This document shows, in pieces, positions 6,860 to 13,910 of a DNA stretch of 13,910 nucleotides. The DNA is from JANNXQ01 sp031425095. Its GTDB lineage: Bacteria > Verrucomicrobiota > Verrucomicrobiia > Chthoniobacterales > Chthoniobacteraceae. Both the position numbers and the translations under genes were made by a program. The stretch covers positions 1-13,910 of the forward strand of contig JANPIS010000012.1 of the NCBI GenBank assembly GCA_031425095.1, in the 5' to 3' direction. Below the pieces are notes generated by a model. The model had not been told where the DNA came from, made no database searches, and saw only the letters and a program-made list of their open reading frames with translations. Positions within the stretch are counted from its first letter, which is position 1, and every line of letters starts with the position of its first letter.

Positions 6860-8275
6860 GTGAAAGCGATATTCCAGCGGCTCATTCCGGCTGGTTGCCT
6901 CCGGCGGTGCATCTCACTCCGGCAGTGGTTTGCCGACCGCAGTCTGCCGGCGCTCCTCGCGACTGCCGCGGGATTTTTCGGCGTCGTGTTTCTCACGCTC
7001 GGTGCGTTTTTGCCGTGGTTTCTCGTGGCGGAGTTTGTGCCGGCGGGTGCGCCGTTCGAGGGCTCCGTGCGTGGCATCGAGCCTGGGGTGACGTGGATCT
7101 TTCGCCTGCTGTGTCTCGCGGTGATCGGCGTTGCAGGCGGTGTGAAGTTGCGGCTGTTCCGTGCCTCGAGCACCACGAGTCTCGCGCTGCCCGCGGCGCT
7201 GCTTTTGACGCTGCTGCTCTATCCGATCGCGGTGCTGCACACGTCGCCCGGCCTGGCTGCGCGCACGGCCTGGCTGTGGAATCAGCACGATCAACTCACG
7301 GGTTATGCCGGCGACATCTACACCTCGCAGGAAGTGCGCGATGCGACCTGGCAGCAGCGCATCCTCGTGGTGAACGAACCGCTCGATAATCGCATCTTCA
7401 AGCTCCCGACGTGGAGTCCGGCGAATCTCGAATGGGGCCGTTTCTTTGAGATCACCGAATGGTTCGGACTCTCCGCCTGGTTCAGCCAGGCGCTTTCGCG
7501 CGGCTGGGTGCTGGCGGTCGCGGGGACGCTGCTGCTGTTGCTCGCGCGTGGTCGTGAGCGTGAGTTCGCCGAGCCTGGCTACATCCGGCGCGCGGTGCCT
7601 GTTTCGCTCGCGGTTACGTTCAGTGTGCTCGCGTGCGCGGCGCTGCCGTTCTTCACCGCGGCACACTTCCTCACCCGTGCCCGCGATCTCGTGCGGGCGG
7701 GTGACTACCATGCAGCGCTGACCGCTCTCGATCGCGCGGCCGCGGTGCTGCCTGCGGTGCGTGAAGACGGCGCGTTCTTTCTCCAAGTGGGCCGGCTGGA
7801 GTCCGAGCTGAATCTCCCGACGCCCGCTGCCGAGTTTTATCGAGCCTTCCGACTCGCGCGCGACGGATACACGCAGCAAGCCGAGGCCGCGATGCTCGCC
7901 GCGCTGGCAAACGCCGAGCCGCGCTCCGTTTGGCAGCGGGAGCTTGTGAAAGGTCTGCTGGCCCGCGCGATCTCGGAGCTGAATTCTGGTCAGGCAAGCC
8001 CCGCGATTGCCTTGCTCGAGACGGTGCTCGCCGCCGATCCGTGCAACCTCAAGGCGAACTATGTACTGCAGATCGCCTGTGCGCGAGCCGGTCGCCCAGA
8101 GGAACTCCAACTCCTGGTCACGCGCCTCAAGCAGACCTATCGCTTTCTCAACACCCCGACGAAACGCTCGGTGCTCGCCTCGGGCCAGGAACTGCTCGCC
8201 GCCGCGGAATTGCAGCGCGACCGCCCGACGCCAGCGCTCGCGCACTTGCGCAACTCCAAGCGGCTGCCGAAATGA
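6860..8275 (+). CDS. Unrecognised membrane protein with C-terminal helical (TPR-like) repeats
   Basis: 471 residues, GTG start, six bases after the HlyD stop and the only plausible start at this end of the frame. I do not recognise a named family. Visible parts: a basic N-terminus, hydrophobic helices at about 29-55, 78-98 and 107-127, a probable extracytoplasmic loop of about 85 residues (about 128-213), helices at about 214-229 and 245-268, then an alanine-rich helical region (about 270-465). The latter has TPR-like pairs such as ARDLVRAGDYHAALTALDRA (274-293) and GQASPAIALLETVLAADPCN (377-396). With five helices the tail side cannot be fixed with confidence. TPR-type regions usually hold protein partners, so a scaffold for the adaptor and the GT-C enzyme on either side is a fair guess. 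Its stop overlaps the start of the GT-C gene (ATGA). Confidence 0.8.
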   Translation: MKAIFQRLIPAGCLRRCISLRQWFADRSLPALLATAAGFFGVVFLTLGAFLPWFLVAEFVPAGAPFEGSVRGIEPGVTWIFRLLCLAVIGVAGGVKLRLFRASSTTSLALPAALLLTLLLYPIAVLHTSPGLAARTAWLWNQHDQLTGYAGDIYTSQEVRDATWQQRILVVNEPLDNRIFKLPTWSPANLEWGRFFEITEWFGLSAWFSQALSRGWVLAVAGTLLLLLARGREREFAEPGYIRRAVPVSLAVTFSVLACAALPFFTAAHFLTRARDLVRAGDYHAALTALDRAAAVLPAVREDGAFFLQVGRLESELNLPTPAAEFYRAFRLARDGYTQQAEAAMLAALANAEPRSVWQRELVKGLLARAISELNSGQASPAIALLETVLAADPCNLKANYVLQIACARAGRPEELQLLVTRLKQTYRFLNTPTKRSVLASGQELLAAAELQRDRPTPALAHLRNSKRLPK

Positions 8276-11200
8276 GCATGCGCCGACCGACCGTCATACT
8301 GGCCGTCGCGACGCTCCTGCTCGCGAGCTTCGTGGCGTATGCGGTGTGTCGCTGGTGGTTTCCATTTCGCACGGTCGTCCGCCCTTTCCAGATGAACGCG
8401 GATTGGATCGCGGCGCCGGGAGAAAGTGTGGGCGAGGGGAGTTTCCGATCCACCGTGACCCTGGCTGGTGAGCCGCGGAATGCGTCGATTGCGATCGCCG
8501 GAGCGGATTCCTACGAGCTCTCCGTGAATGGGAAAACCGTGAGCAGTCAGGCGATCACCCGCGCGACTTCCCCCTTCCAGCGCTCACTCAGCGAGCCCGG
8601 CCAGCAGGTCATCGCCAGTCCCGCGATGCTTTCGCGACAGCGTCCGCGTGAGTATCAGTGGAGCGGCTTTCGGAGCTGGCGGGTGCCGATCCTCATCGAT
8701 CTCACGCGCCATCTTCGCACCGGTCGAAACGTGCTCTGCATCAGCGTCGAATCGCGCACGGCTTCCGCGCGGCTCTGTGCGGAAGGGGAAGTGCTGCTGA
8801 GGTCGGGCGAGCGGATTTCGATCCGATCGGATCGGACGTGGAAGGCGTCGGCGAATCCGCCGCACCTGGCAGGGATCATGTGGACGCAACCGGACTATCC
8901 GGATGAAGACTGGGCGCCGGCCCGGCTCGTGGCGCCACCCGATGGCGGCATGCTCCGCACCTTCGATCACGGGATGTTTCGCGAGCCCTTCTCCGGTGCG
9001 TGGGTGCAGGCGCCGACGGCGGCGCTGGATCGTTCGATCACATTCGAGACGTCGTGGCGATTGGACGGAACGCCGAGGGAGGCGTGGGTGCGCATCGTTG
9101 CGAACCGCGCCTACGATCTCGCGATCAACGACCAGCCCGTGAGGCCGCCATCGCCCGGGTCCTCGGTGCCGCGGAATGGCGTGTGGCTGCTCGAATCCGC
9201 GGTGCCACTCGCGAGTCCGACGCGCACCGAGACGCTCGACCCGGATGAGGTGGACTCAATCTTCGAAGAGGAATTTGCGGCGACGACGAAGGCTTCCGAT
9301 CCGACGCTCCCGCCGATCGCGCTGACTCGCAATCAGGAAGTCGGTGCCTTCGATCTCTATAGCGTGCCGTGGCTGCTCAAGCGCGGCGAGAACCGGATCA
9401 CGGTGCGGCTCAATCCGACGAAGGAAGCGCTAAATTGGAGTCCGCGATTCGCGCTGGATGGAAAAGCGGTGGGCGCAAGTGGGAAGGTCGAGCGACTCGC
9501 GTCCGGGCTGGGCTGGCAGTGCCACATCGAAGATCCCGCGGGTGGAGCGACGGTGCATGCAGACGCTGCGGTGCTCGGTCCCGCAGACACCACCGGAGCG
9601 GCGCTCCCGCGGAAGACTTACGTGGGGAACGCATGGGATGTGGGGGACAAGTTCCGCTGCTGGCTTCTGACGTCGCTGGTCGCGGCTGGCGTGGTGATCC
9701 TGCTCGTCTGGTGCGTGGCAAAAACCCGGAGAGACGCTCGCTCGCTCGCAGCGATCACACGAGTGGTGACGGTGCCCGCGGTCGTGCTTTTCGCCGCTGT
9801 GCTCGTGGAGGGTTCGTGGATCGAACGCGAAGAGGCGTTGTATTTTCTCTCGGTGAATGTGTGGGGGTTCATCCTCGGCGGCGCGCTGCTCGCGGCCGTT
9901 GCGACCGCGCTGGCGCATCGTCCCGGACTCTCATTGCGATGGGCCGCGCAAGTGCTCGCACCGCTCCGCGCGCACTGGCCGAAGTTTGCGCTCTGCTGGA
10001 TCCTGCTGCTCTGCGCTTATCTCCGCGCGAAGGATCTCGATTTTCAGCCGCTTGATCCGGACGAGTATGCCTCGGTGCAGGCGATCGTCGGCGTCGCGCG
10101 CACCGGTGCGCCACAGATGCACGAAGACATCTTCTACACGCGCAGCCCGCTGTATCATTATCTCGTCGGCGGGATCGTTGCGGTGTTCGGGGAGAATATC
10201 TGGGCGATGCGCCTGCCGTCCGTTTTCTTCGCCGTCCTGACCACGGCGCTGATCTATCTCATCGGCGCGCGGCTGTTGCACAGTCGCTGGACCGGACTCG
10301 TGGCGGCGGCGCTGTACACCATTCATCCCTTCGCGGCGTTTTCAGGCTATCTCGTTCGCTTTTATCAGCAGCAGCAGTTCTTCGCGTTGCTCACGGTGTA
10401 TCTTTTCTGCCGCGGCTTCGTCGTCGGGCAGCGCATGCGGGATCGCTACCTGATGCTTGCGGCATTCTTTGCGACGGTGCTGAGCCAGGAACTGAGCCTC
10501 ACCATCGGGGTCTCGCTGCTGCTCGGCTATGTGCTCTTTGCCGAGCGGAAACCGTGGGCGTCGGAGGCGCGATTCGCGATCGCTGCGGGCTGTGTGATCG
10601 TGCTCGTCTTCCTCGATCTCGTGATTTTCCAGACGCGCTGCCTCACGCGTGTGGACGGCACGTCGCCGTCGCTCGAGCCTTCGCTCGCTTTGAACCTGGA
10701 ATCCCCATCGAACCTCCTGATGATGTTCATGGTCTTCTCGCGGTTGCATCTCGCGCTCTCGGTCTTGCTGCTGTTGAGCCTGCCATTGGTCCTGCGGCAG
10801 AGAAATCGCGAGGCGCTCGCGCTGCACACGATCCTGCTCTCCGGGATCTTGATCACTGCGATCTTCGTCACTGGCACGGGGCTGCGGTATCAATATTGGC
10901 TCATCCCGCTCTGGCTGGTGCTCGGCGTCCATGGCGTGCGCACGCTCGCGGCCTTTCTTCTCGATCCTTCCCGCTGCGGCGAGCGCCGGCCGGTCTTGCA
11001 GCATGCGGTCGCTGCGGTGCTGACCACCGGCGTCGTGCTCACGTGGTCGCCTTGGAGATTGCTCGATTCATATTCGACGCGCATGCAGACGGACTCGACC
11101 GGGGCACTCAGTTACGTGCGGCGGAATGTCCGCGCTGGCGACAAGATCATGGTCAGCGCGCCGCATACGCAGAGCGCGCTGCTGGAGATCGGGCGCATCG

Positions 11201-11526
11201 ATTACGATCTCGCGATCCCGCTGCTTCACGACTTTTTCTACCGCAAGGATGGCAAGCTCATCGACCGCAACGCCGGCGCCGAGGCGATCCGCAATCTCGA
11301 CATGCTGCAGGAGAAATGTGCGGAGCATGAGCGGCTCTGGGTGCTCGTGAATCGCGAGGACATCCTGCGTTCGCCGGGCAAGGACATCCAATGGCGGTTC
11401 CCCGGCGGGCGCGCCGACCTTTTCCTCCGCACGAATCTCGACCTCGCCTATCGCAGCTATCTTTGGGACGTCTTTCTGTGGGATCGCGCGGCGGGGCGCT
11501 TCCGCACCTTCCGGCGGGCGCGGTGA
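8272..11526 (+). CDS. Large GT-C (GT39/ArnT-like) glycosyltransferase with N-terminal beta-sandwich domains
   Basis: 1084-residue membrane protein. Helix 8-26 is followed by a long hydrophilic region (about 35-460) that looks like beta-sandwich domains: DSYELSVNGKTV (79-90) with IDLTRHLRTGRNVLCISVE (142-160), then a second similar pass with YDLAINDQPV (281-290) and VPWLLKRGENRITVRL (365-380). This resembles the galactose-binding-like N-domains of bacterial alpha-L-rhamnosidases. From about 463 a hydrophobic GT-C part begins with about a dozen helices. The first large loop carries LDPDEYA (594-600, Asp597-Glu598 as likely catalytic acids) and FYTRSPLYHYLVGG (621-634), as in GT39/GT83 enzymes that use polyprenyl-phosphate sugars on the outer face. 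A soluble tail (about 935-1084) ends the protein. The usual core is about 500-600 residues, so the N-terminal block is an addition. The GtrB-like first gene could make its donor. ATG overlaps the previous stop. It appears to end the operon. Confidence 0.85.
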   Translation: MSMRRPTVILAVATLLLASFVAYAVCRWWFPFRTVVRPFQMNADWIAAPGESVGEGSFRSTVTLAGEPRNASIAIAGADSYELSVNGKTVSSQAITRATSPFQRSLSEPGQQVIASPAMLSRQRPREYQWSGFRSWRVPILIDLTRHLRTGRNVLCISVESRTASARLCAEGEVLLRSGERISIRSDRTWKASANPPHLAGIMWTQPDYPDEDWAPARLVAPPDGGMLRTFDHGMFREPFSGAWVQAPTAALDRSITFETSWRLDGTPREAWVRIVANRAYDLAINDQPVRPPSPGSSVPRNGVWLLESAVPLASPTRTETLDPDEVDSIFEEEFAATTKASDPTLPPIALTRNQEVGAFDLYSVPWLLKRGENRITVRLNPTKEALNWSPRFALDGKAVGASGKVERLASGLGWQCHIEDPAGGATVHADAAVLGPADTTGAALPRKTYVGNAWDVGDKFRCWLLTSLVAAGVVILLVWCVAKTRRDARSLAAITRVVTVPAVVLFAAVLVEGSWIEREEALYFLSVNVWGFILGGALLAAVATALAHRPGLSLRWAAQVLAPLRAHWPKFALCWILLLCAYLRAKDLDFQPLDPDEYASVQAIVGVARTGAPQMHEDIFYTRSPLYHYLVGGIVAVFGENIWAMRLPSVFFAVLTTALIYLIGARLLHSRWTGLVAAALYTIHPFAAFSGYLVRFYQQQQFFALLTVYLFCRGFVVGQRMRDRYLMLAAFFATVLSQELSLTIGVSLLLGYVLFAERKPWASEARFAIAAGCVIVLVFLDLVIFQTRCLTRVDGTSPSLEPSLALNLESPSNLLMMFMVFSRLHLALSVLLLLSLPLVLRQRNREALALHTILLSGILITAIFVTGTGLRYQYWLIPLWLVLGVHGVRTLAAFLLDPSRCGERRPVLQHAVAAVLTTGVVLTWSPWRLLDSYSTRMQTDSTGALSYVRRNVRAGDKIMVSAPHTQSALLEIGRIDYDLAIPLLHDFFYRKDGKLIDRNAGAEAIRNLDMLQEKCAEHERLWVLVNREDILRSPGKDIQWRFPGGRADLFLRTNLDLAYRSYLWDVFLWDRAAGRFRTFRRAR

Positions 11527-11597
11527 TTTGGAGTGCACTCGGAGCACACGCAGGGAAAGACGGCTGGCTCAATTGCATGCACACATTCCAGCGGTTT

Positions 11598-11633
11598 GCC
11601 GTGGTGCCCTCCGTGCGTTCCGTGTCCTTCGTG
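11598..11633. repeat. Degenerate 9-bp tandem repeat in the intergenic spacer
   Basis: The 159-base spacer between the GT-C and ABC genes holds consecutive 9-base units GCCGTGGTG, CCCTCCGTG, CGTTCCGTG and TCCTTCGTG, all ending GTG with a C-rich first half. The last three units are the clearest. Read on the other strand it gives the HEGHGTHGG / TKDTERTEG type of spurious peptide that I recall from intergenic repeats of environmental bacterial genomes. It is probably a member of a dispersed intergenic repeat family rather than a coding sequence. Confidence 0.5.
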
Positions 11634-11685
11634 TGAAAAGAGGATCGCCCGCGCACGGAGAATCGTGATCAGAAGTGAGTGCGTC

Positions 11686-12474
11686 ATGAGTTCCTCCCGC
11701 ACCATCCTCACCGTCTCCGACCTCACCATCCGCCGCGGGGACACGACGATCCTCGATTCTGTGTCGTGGGCCGTGCGGCGCGGCGAGCATTGGGTGATCC
11801 TCGGCGCGAACGGTTCCGGAAAGACTTCGCTGCTGGGCGCGCTCACCGGCTACCTGAGCCCGACGGCCGGAGACATCACCGTGCTCGGCGAGACCTTCGG
11901 CGCGAGCGACTGGCGCGAGCTCCGCAAACGCATCGGCATCGTGAGTTCGAGCGTCCGGCAGATGATGGCGGACCACGAGCCCGCGCTCACGACGGTGGTG
12001 AGTGGAAAGTATGCGATGATCGACTACTGGGGCCGCGTCCGCACCGCGGACAAGCTCGCGGCGCGGCGGATCCTGCGGCAGGTCGAGGCGGAGTATCTGG
12101 CGGATCGTCCATGGCTCGTGCTCAGCCAGGGCGAAAGGCAGCGGGTGCTGATCGGGCGCGCGCTCATGGCAAAGCCGCGGCTGCTCATCCTCGACGAACC
12201 CTGCGCCGGTCTCGACCCCGTGGCGCGCGAACATTTCCTCGCCTTCCTCGAGCGCCTCGGTCGCAAACGCGGTGCTCCGGCGCTCATCTTCGTCACCCAT
12301 CACGTGGAGGAGATCGTGCCCGTCTTCAGCCATGCGCTGCTCTTGCGCGCGGGGCGTATCGAAGCGGCGGGCACCCGCGCCGAAACGCTCACGTCAGCGC
12401 GGCTGGCGGCGACTTTCGATGCGCGCGTGAAGCTCGCCGTGGAGGGTGGACGCTACGCCTTGCGGCTGCGGTAG
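11686..12474 (+). CDS. Stand-alone ABC transporter ATP-binding protein (YlmA/ModF-like)
   Basis: 262-residue ABC ATPase. Walker A GANGSGKT (40-47), signature LSQGERQRV (146-154), Walker B LLILDEP (166-172), D-loop AGLDP (174-178) and switch His205 in FVTHHVEE are all present, so it should hydrolyse ATP. Where most importers have a Q-loop glutamine it has IGIVSSSVRQMM (83-94), a feature I associate with the YlmA/ModF-like branch. No permease or binding protein lies within the window, so its substrate and even a transport role are open. No clear Shine-Dalgarno sequence precedes the ATG at 11686. The frame stays open to 11533, but that stretch covers the intergenic repeat and is Cys/Pro-rich, so the later start is preferred. 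It is separated from the upstream operon by 159 bases and from the next gene by 49 bases. Confidence 0.9.
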   Translation: MSSSRTILTVSDLTIRRGDTTILDSVSWAVRRGEHWVILGANGSGKTSLLGALTGYLSPTAGDITVLGETFGASDWRELRKRIGIVSSSVRQMMADHEPALTTVVSGKYAMIDYWGRVRTADKLAARRILRQVEAEYLADRPWLVLSQGERQRVLIGRALMAKPRLLILDEPCAGLDPVAREHFLAFLERLGRKRGAPALIFVTHHVEEIVPVFSHALLLRAGRIEAAGTRAETLTSARLAATFDARVKLAVEGGRYALRLR

Positions 12475-12523
12475 CGGGGACTGCCGCTTGCCGGTGGCGC
12501 ATTTTTCGCCGAAAAGCCTCGGG

Positions 12524-13258
12524 ATGTTTCGCCTTCTCCTCACCGTCGTCGTCGGTCTAGCTGCGCTCGGCGACTCGCGGGCGCAAGATGAACCGACGCC
12601 CGGACCGCCGATGCGGGAGGTGAGTCCGGGGGTGTTTGAGATCGGCAAGCTTCGGCTCGAGCAGAAGTCTCGCACGGTGAGTTTTCCCGCGACGGTCAAT
12701 AAGGCGGGAAAGGACGACATGCTCGAGTATCTGCTCGTGAACGAACATGGGCAGACGCACGAGAGTCTGCTCTTCACGACCGTCGAGCCGAGCGATCTGC
12801 ACTTTGCGATGCTGCTGCTCGGCGCGAAGGGCGCGGGGCGCGACTTGAAGGCCGGAGAACTCGCGGGTGGGCAGATCAATGACGAGTTCCTCAAGCAGGC
12901 GCCGAAGCTGACGGGCGACGTCATCCGGATCACGGTGAAGTGGAAAACAGCGGGTGGTGAGGAGAAGTCCGCGCCGGTCGAAGACTGGATTTTCAATCTT
13001 CAAACCAAGAAGCCCATGACGCCGGGCCCGTGGCTCTACACGGGGTCGTCGTTTCTGGAAGGGAAGTTCCGCGCGCAGCAGGAGGGCTGTTTCGGCGCGC
13101 TGGTCACTTATCCGCCGGCTTTGATCAACAATCCTCGCGAAGGCAATGCGCAGGACGATATCTGGGCAGTGAACGCGAAGCGCGTTCCACCGGTCGAAAC
13201 GCCACTCGAAATCACCATCCACCTCGAATCCGCCAACCCTGACCCACCTTCCAAATGA
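12524..13258 (+). CDS. Secreted YdjY-domain protein
   Basis: 244 residues beginning MFRLLLTVVVGLAALGDSRA, a Sec signal peptide with likely cleavage after Ala20, so the mature protein lies outside the inner membrane. The stretch LEYLLVNEHGQTHESLLFT (67-85) followed by VEPSDLHFAMLLLGAKG (87-103) matches the YdjY-like domain found mainly in planctomycete and verrucomicrobial secreted proteins. The second half (PVEDWIFNLQ, MTPGPWLYTGSSFLEGKF, GCFGALVTYPPALINNPR) is also typical of that family. Function is unknown; I see no catalytic motif and only one cysteine in the mature part (Cys189), so no metal cluster is suggested. The ATG at 12524 is chosen because it begins the signal peptide; 26 further codons upstream stay open but overlap the ABC gene. 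Its stop overlaps the start of the next gene (ATGA), so the two are probably a functional pair. Confidence 0.82.
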   Translation: MFRLLLTVVVGLAALGDSRAQDEPTPGPPMREVSPGVFEIGKLRLEQKSRTVSFPATVNKAGKDDMLEYLLVNEHGQTHESLLFTTVEPSDLHFAMLLLGAKGAGRDLKAGELAGGQINDEFLKQAPKLTGDVIRITVKWKTAGGEEKSAPVEDWIFNLQTKKPMTPGPWLYTGSSFLEGKFRAQQEGCFGALVTYPPALINNPREGNAQDDIWAVNAKRVPPVETPLEITIHLESANPDPPSK

Positions 13259-13910
13259 AACGCCCCCTCGCTCTGCTCACTGCCGCCCTGCTCGGCGTAA
13301 ACCTTGCCCATGCCGCGGATCCGCTCGCGCGTTCCCAGGCGAGCGCTTCGCTCCGGAATGAAATCCAACTCGCGATCGATAAGGGCATCGCTTGGCTGAA
13401 AACGACACAGCGTCCCGATGGATCCTTGGCGAATCCGGAGAGTGCGCAGAATGCGATCGATCATCCGGCGCTCACCGCACTTCCGCTGACGGCGCTGATG
13501 CGTGATCCATCCGCGAATCCGGAGAAGCTCTCCGACGTCGTCGAGCGCGGTCTCGCCTATCTGCGGAAGCAGGCGCAGCCGGATGGTGGCATCTACGGTA
13601 AGGGGCTCTCGAATTACAACACGTCCGTCGTGCTCGTCGCACTGCTCGAGGCGAACCGCCCGCAGGACGAGTCGCTCATCGAAGCTGCGCGAAAGTTCAT
13701 CGCCGGGCAGCAGGCCACGTCGATGGCAAAGCCGGAACTCAACGGAGGCTTTGGCTACGGTCCGACCGGCGCGAGTCCGAAGCGGATGCATCCGGACCTC
13801 GACAACACGCTCATCACGCTCGAGGCCTTGCGCGCTTACAAGGAAGCCCGACCCACGACTGAGCTCGCGGCGGGCAAGGACCTGAACTGGCAGGCGGCGA
13901 TCGATTTCGT
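13255..13910 (+). CDS. Secreted prenyltransferase/squalene-oxidase-repeat protein, 3' part missing
   Basis: Partial: 218 codons before the window ends. A signal peptide (MKRPLALLTAALLGVNLAHA) directs it out of the cytoplasm. The rest is a series of alpha/alpha-barrel repeats of the squalene-hopene-cyclase/prenyltransferase type: AIDKGIAWLKTTQRPDGSL (40-58), GLAYLRKQAQPDGGIYG (99-115) and a degenerate third unit ARKFIAGQQ with LNGGFGYGP (145-170). The DxDD catalytic motif of squalene-hopene cyclases is not in this part, and the secreted location argues against a membrane terpene cyclase. Similar exported repeat proteins are common in Planctomycetota and Verrucomicrobiota and have no known function; a binding or alpha-2-macroglobulin-like toroid role is possible. 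It is coupled to the YdjY-domain gene by a four-base overlap. Confidence 0.8.
   Translation, partial: MKRPLALLTAALLGVNLAHAADPLARSQASASLRNEIQLAIDKGIAWLKTTQRPDGSLANPESAQNAIDHPALTALPLTALMRDPSANPEKLSDVVERGLAYLRKQAQPDGGIYGKGLSNYNTSVVLVALLEANRPQDESLIEAARKFIAGQQATSMAKPELNGGFGYGPTGASPKRMHPDLDNTLITLEALRAYKEARPTTELAAGKDLNWQAAIDF

Noticed and set aside
6914..8245. 443-codon minus-strand open frame opposite the helical-repeat membrane protein
   Set aside because: Arg/Glu/Gln-rich composition without hydrophobic core is typical of an antisense shadow; the plus frame has membrane helices and coupled junctions at both ends.
9235..9275. Acidic LDPDE motif at residues 322-326 of the GT-C protein as a second catalytic site
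   Set aside because: It repeats the letters of the catalytic loop motif at 594-598 but lies in the N-terminal soluble block within a low-complexity acidic stretch; chance similarity is likelier.
11531..11540. Perfect 10-base palindrome GAGTGCACTC just after the GT-C stop
   Set aside because: It has no loop and no T-run, so it is not a terminator; a single palindrome of this size is weak evidence for an operator.
11533..11685. N-terminal Cys/Pro-rich extension of the ABC ATPase
   Set aside because: It translates the intergenic 9-bp repeat and is not part of the ABC fold; the ATG at 11686 gives the normal N-terminus.
12497..12515. Possible terminator hairpin GGCG-CATTTTT-CGCC between the ABC and YdjY genes
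   Set aside because: Only four pairs, and the T-run lies in the loop rather than after the stem.
1..13910. CRISPR array, insertion sequence, tRNA or rRNA gene
   Set aside because: No regularly spaced repeats, transposase-like protein, terminal inverted repeats or RNA gene signatures were seen on either strand.

Overview
The window is a GC-rich bacterial chromosome segment, tightly packed with genes. I infer a Gram-negative bacterium of the Planctomycetota/Verrucomicrobiota type, probably Verrucomicrobiota. The grounds are a YdjY-like lipoprotein-size secreted protein followed by a squalene-cyclase-repeat secreted protein, a dual-CDGSH protein, an HlyD-type adaptor and few strong Shine-Dalgarno sites. 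This is recognition of gene families, not a phylogenetic result.

Layout. Positions 1-1372 are a minus-strand group read right to left: a small dual-CDGSH iron-sulfur protein, ribonuclease HI, and the N-terminal part of a secreted PHB-depolymerase-like esterase that runs off the left edge. An intergenic stretch of about 330 bases (1373-1702) holds an AT-rich island, a small GC-rich repeat/hairpin and a possible 43-codon leader ORF. It separates this group from a divergent plus-strand operon.

The plus-strand operon (1703-11526) is the centre of interest. Six genes are joined by 1-4 base overlaps or a 6-base gap: (1) a GtrB/DPM-like glycosyltransferase 2 with two membrane helices and a fused C-terminal response-regulator receiver domain, (2) a GT4 glycosyltransferase, (3) an LPG-synthase-TM/UPF0104 multi-spanning membrane protein, (4) an HlyD/RND-type periplasmic adaptor with no transporter beside it, (5) an unrecognised membrane protein with a C-terminal helical-repeat region, and (6) a 1084-residue GT-C (GT39/ArnT-like) glycosyltransferase with an N-terminal insertion of about 430 residues resembling beta-sandwich carbohydrate-binding domains.

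The parts suggest a pathway. The GT2 would charge polyprenyl phosphate with a sugar on the cytoplasmic face, possibly under phosphorelay control through its receiver domain. The UPF0104 protein might help move a lipid-linked intermediate. The GT-C enzyme would use polyprenyl-phosphate sugar in the periplasm, and the adaptor and helical-repeat protein would link this to export or to the envelope. The pathway is inference; the gene order, overlaps and domain fusions are visible directly.

From 11527 to the right edge come a short spacer with degenerate 9-bp tandem repeats, a stand-alone ABC ATPase with no permease nearby, a secreted YdjY-domain protein, and the start of a secreted prenyltransferase/squalene-oxidase-repeat protein cut by the window end. 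I saw no tRNA, rRNA, insertion sequence, CRISPR array or convincing intrinsic terminator.
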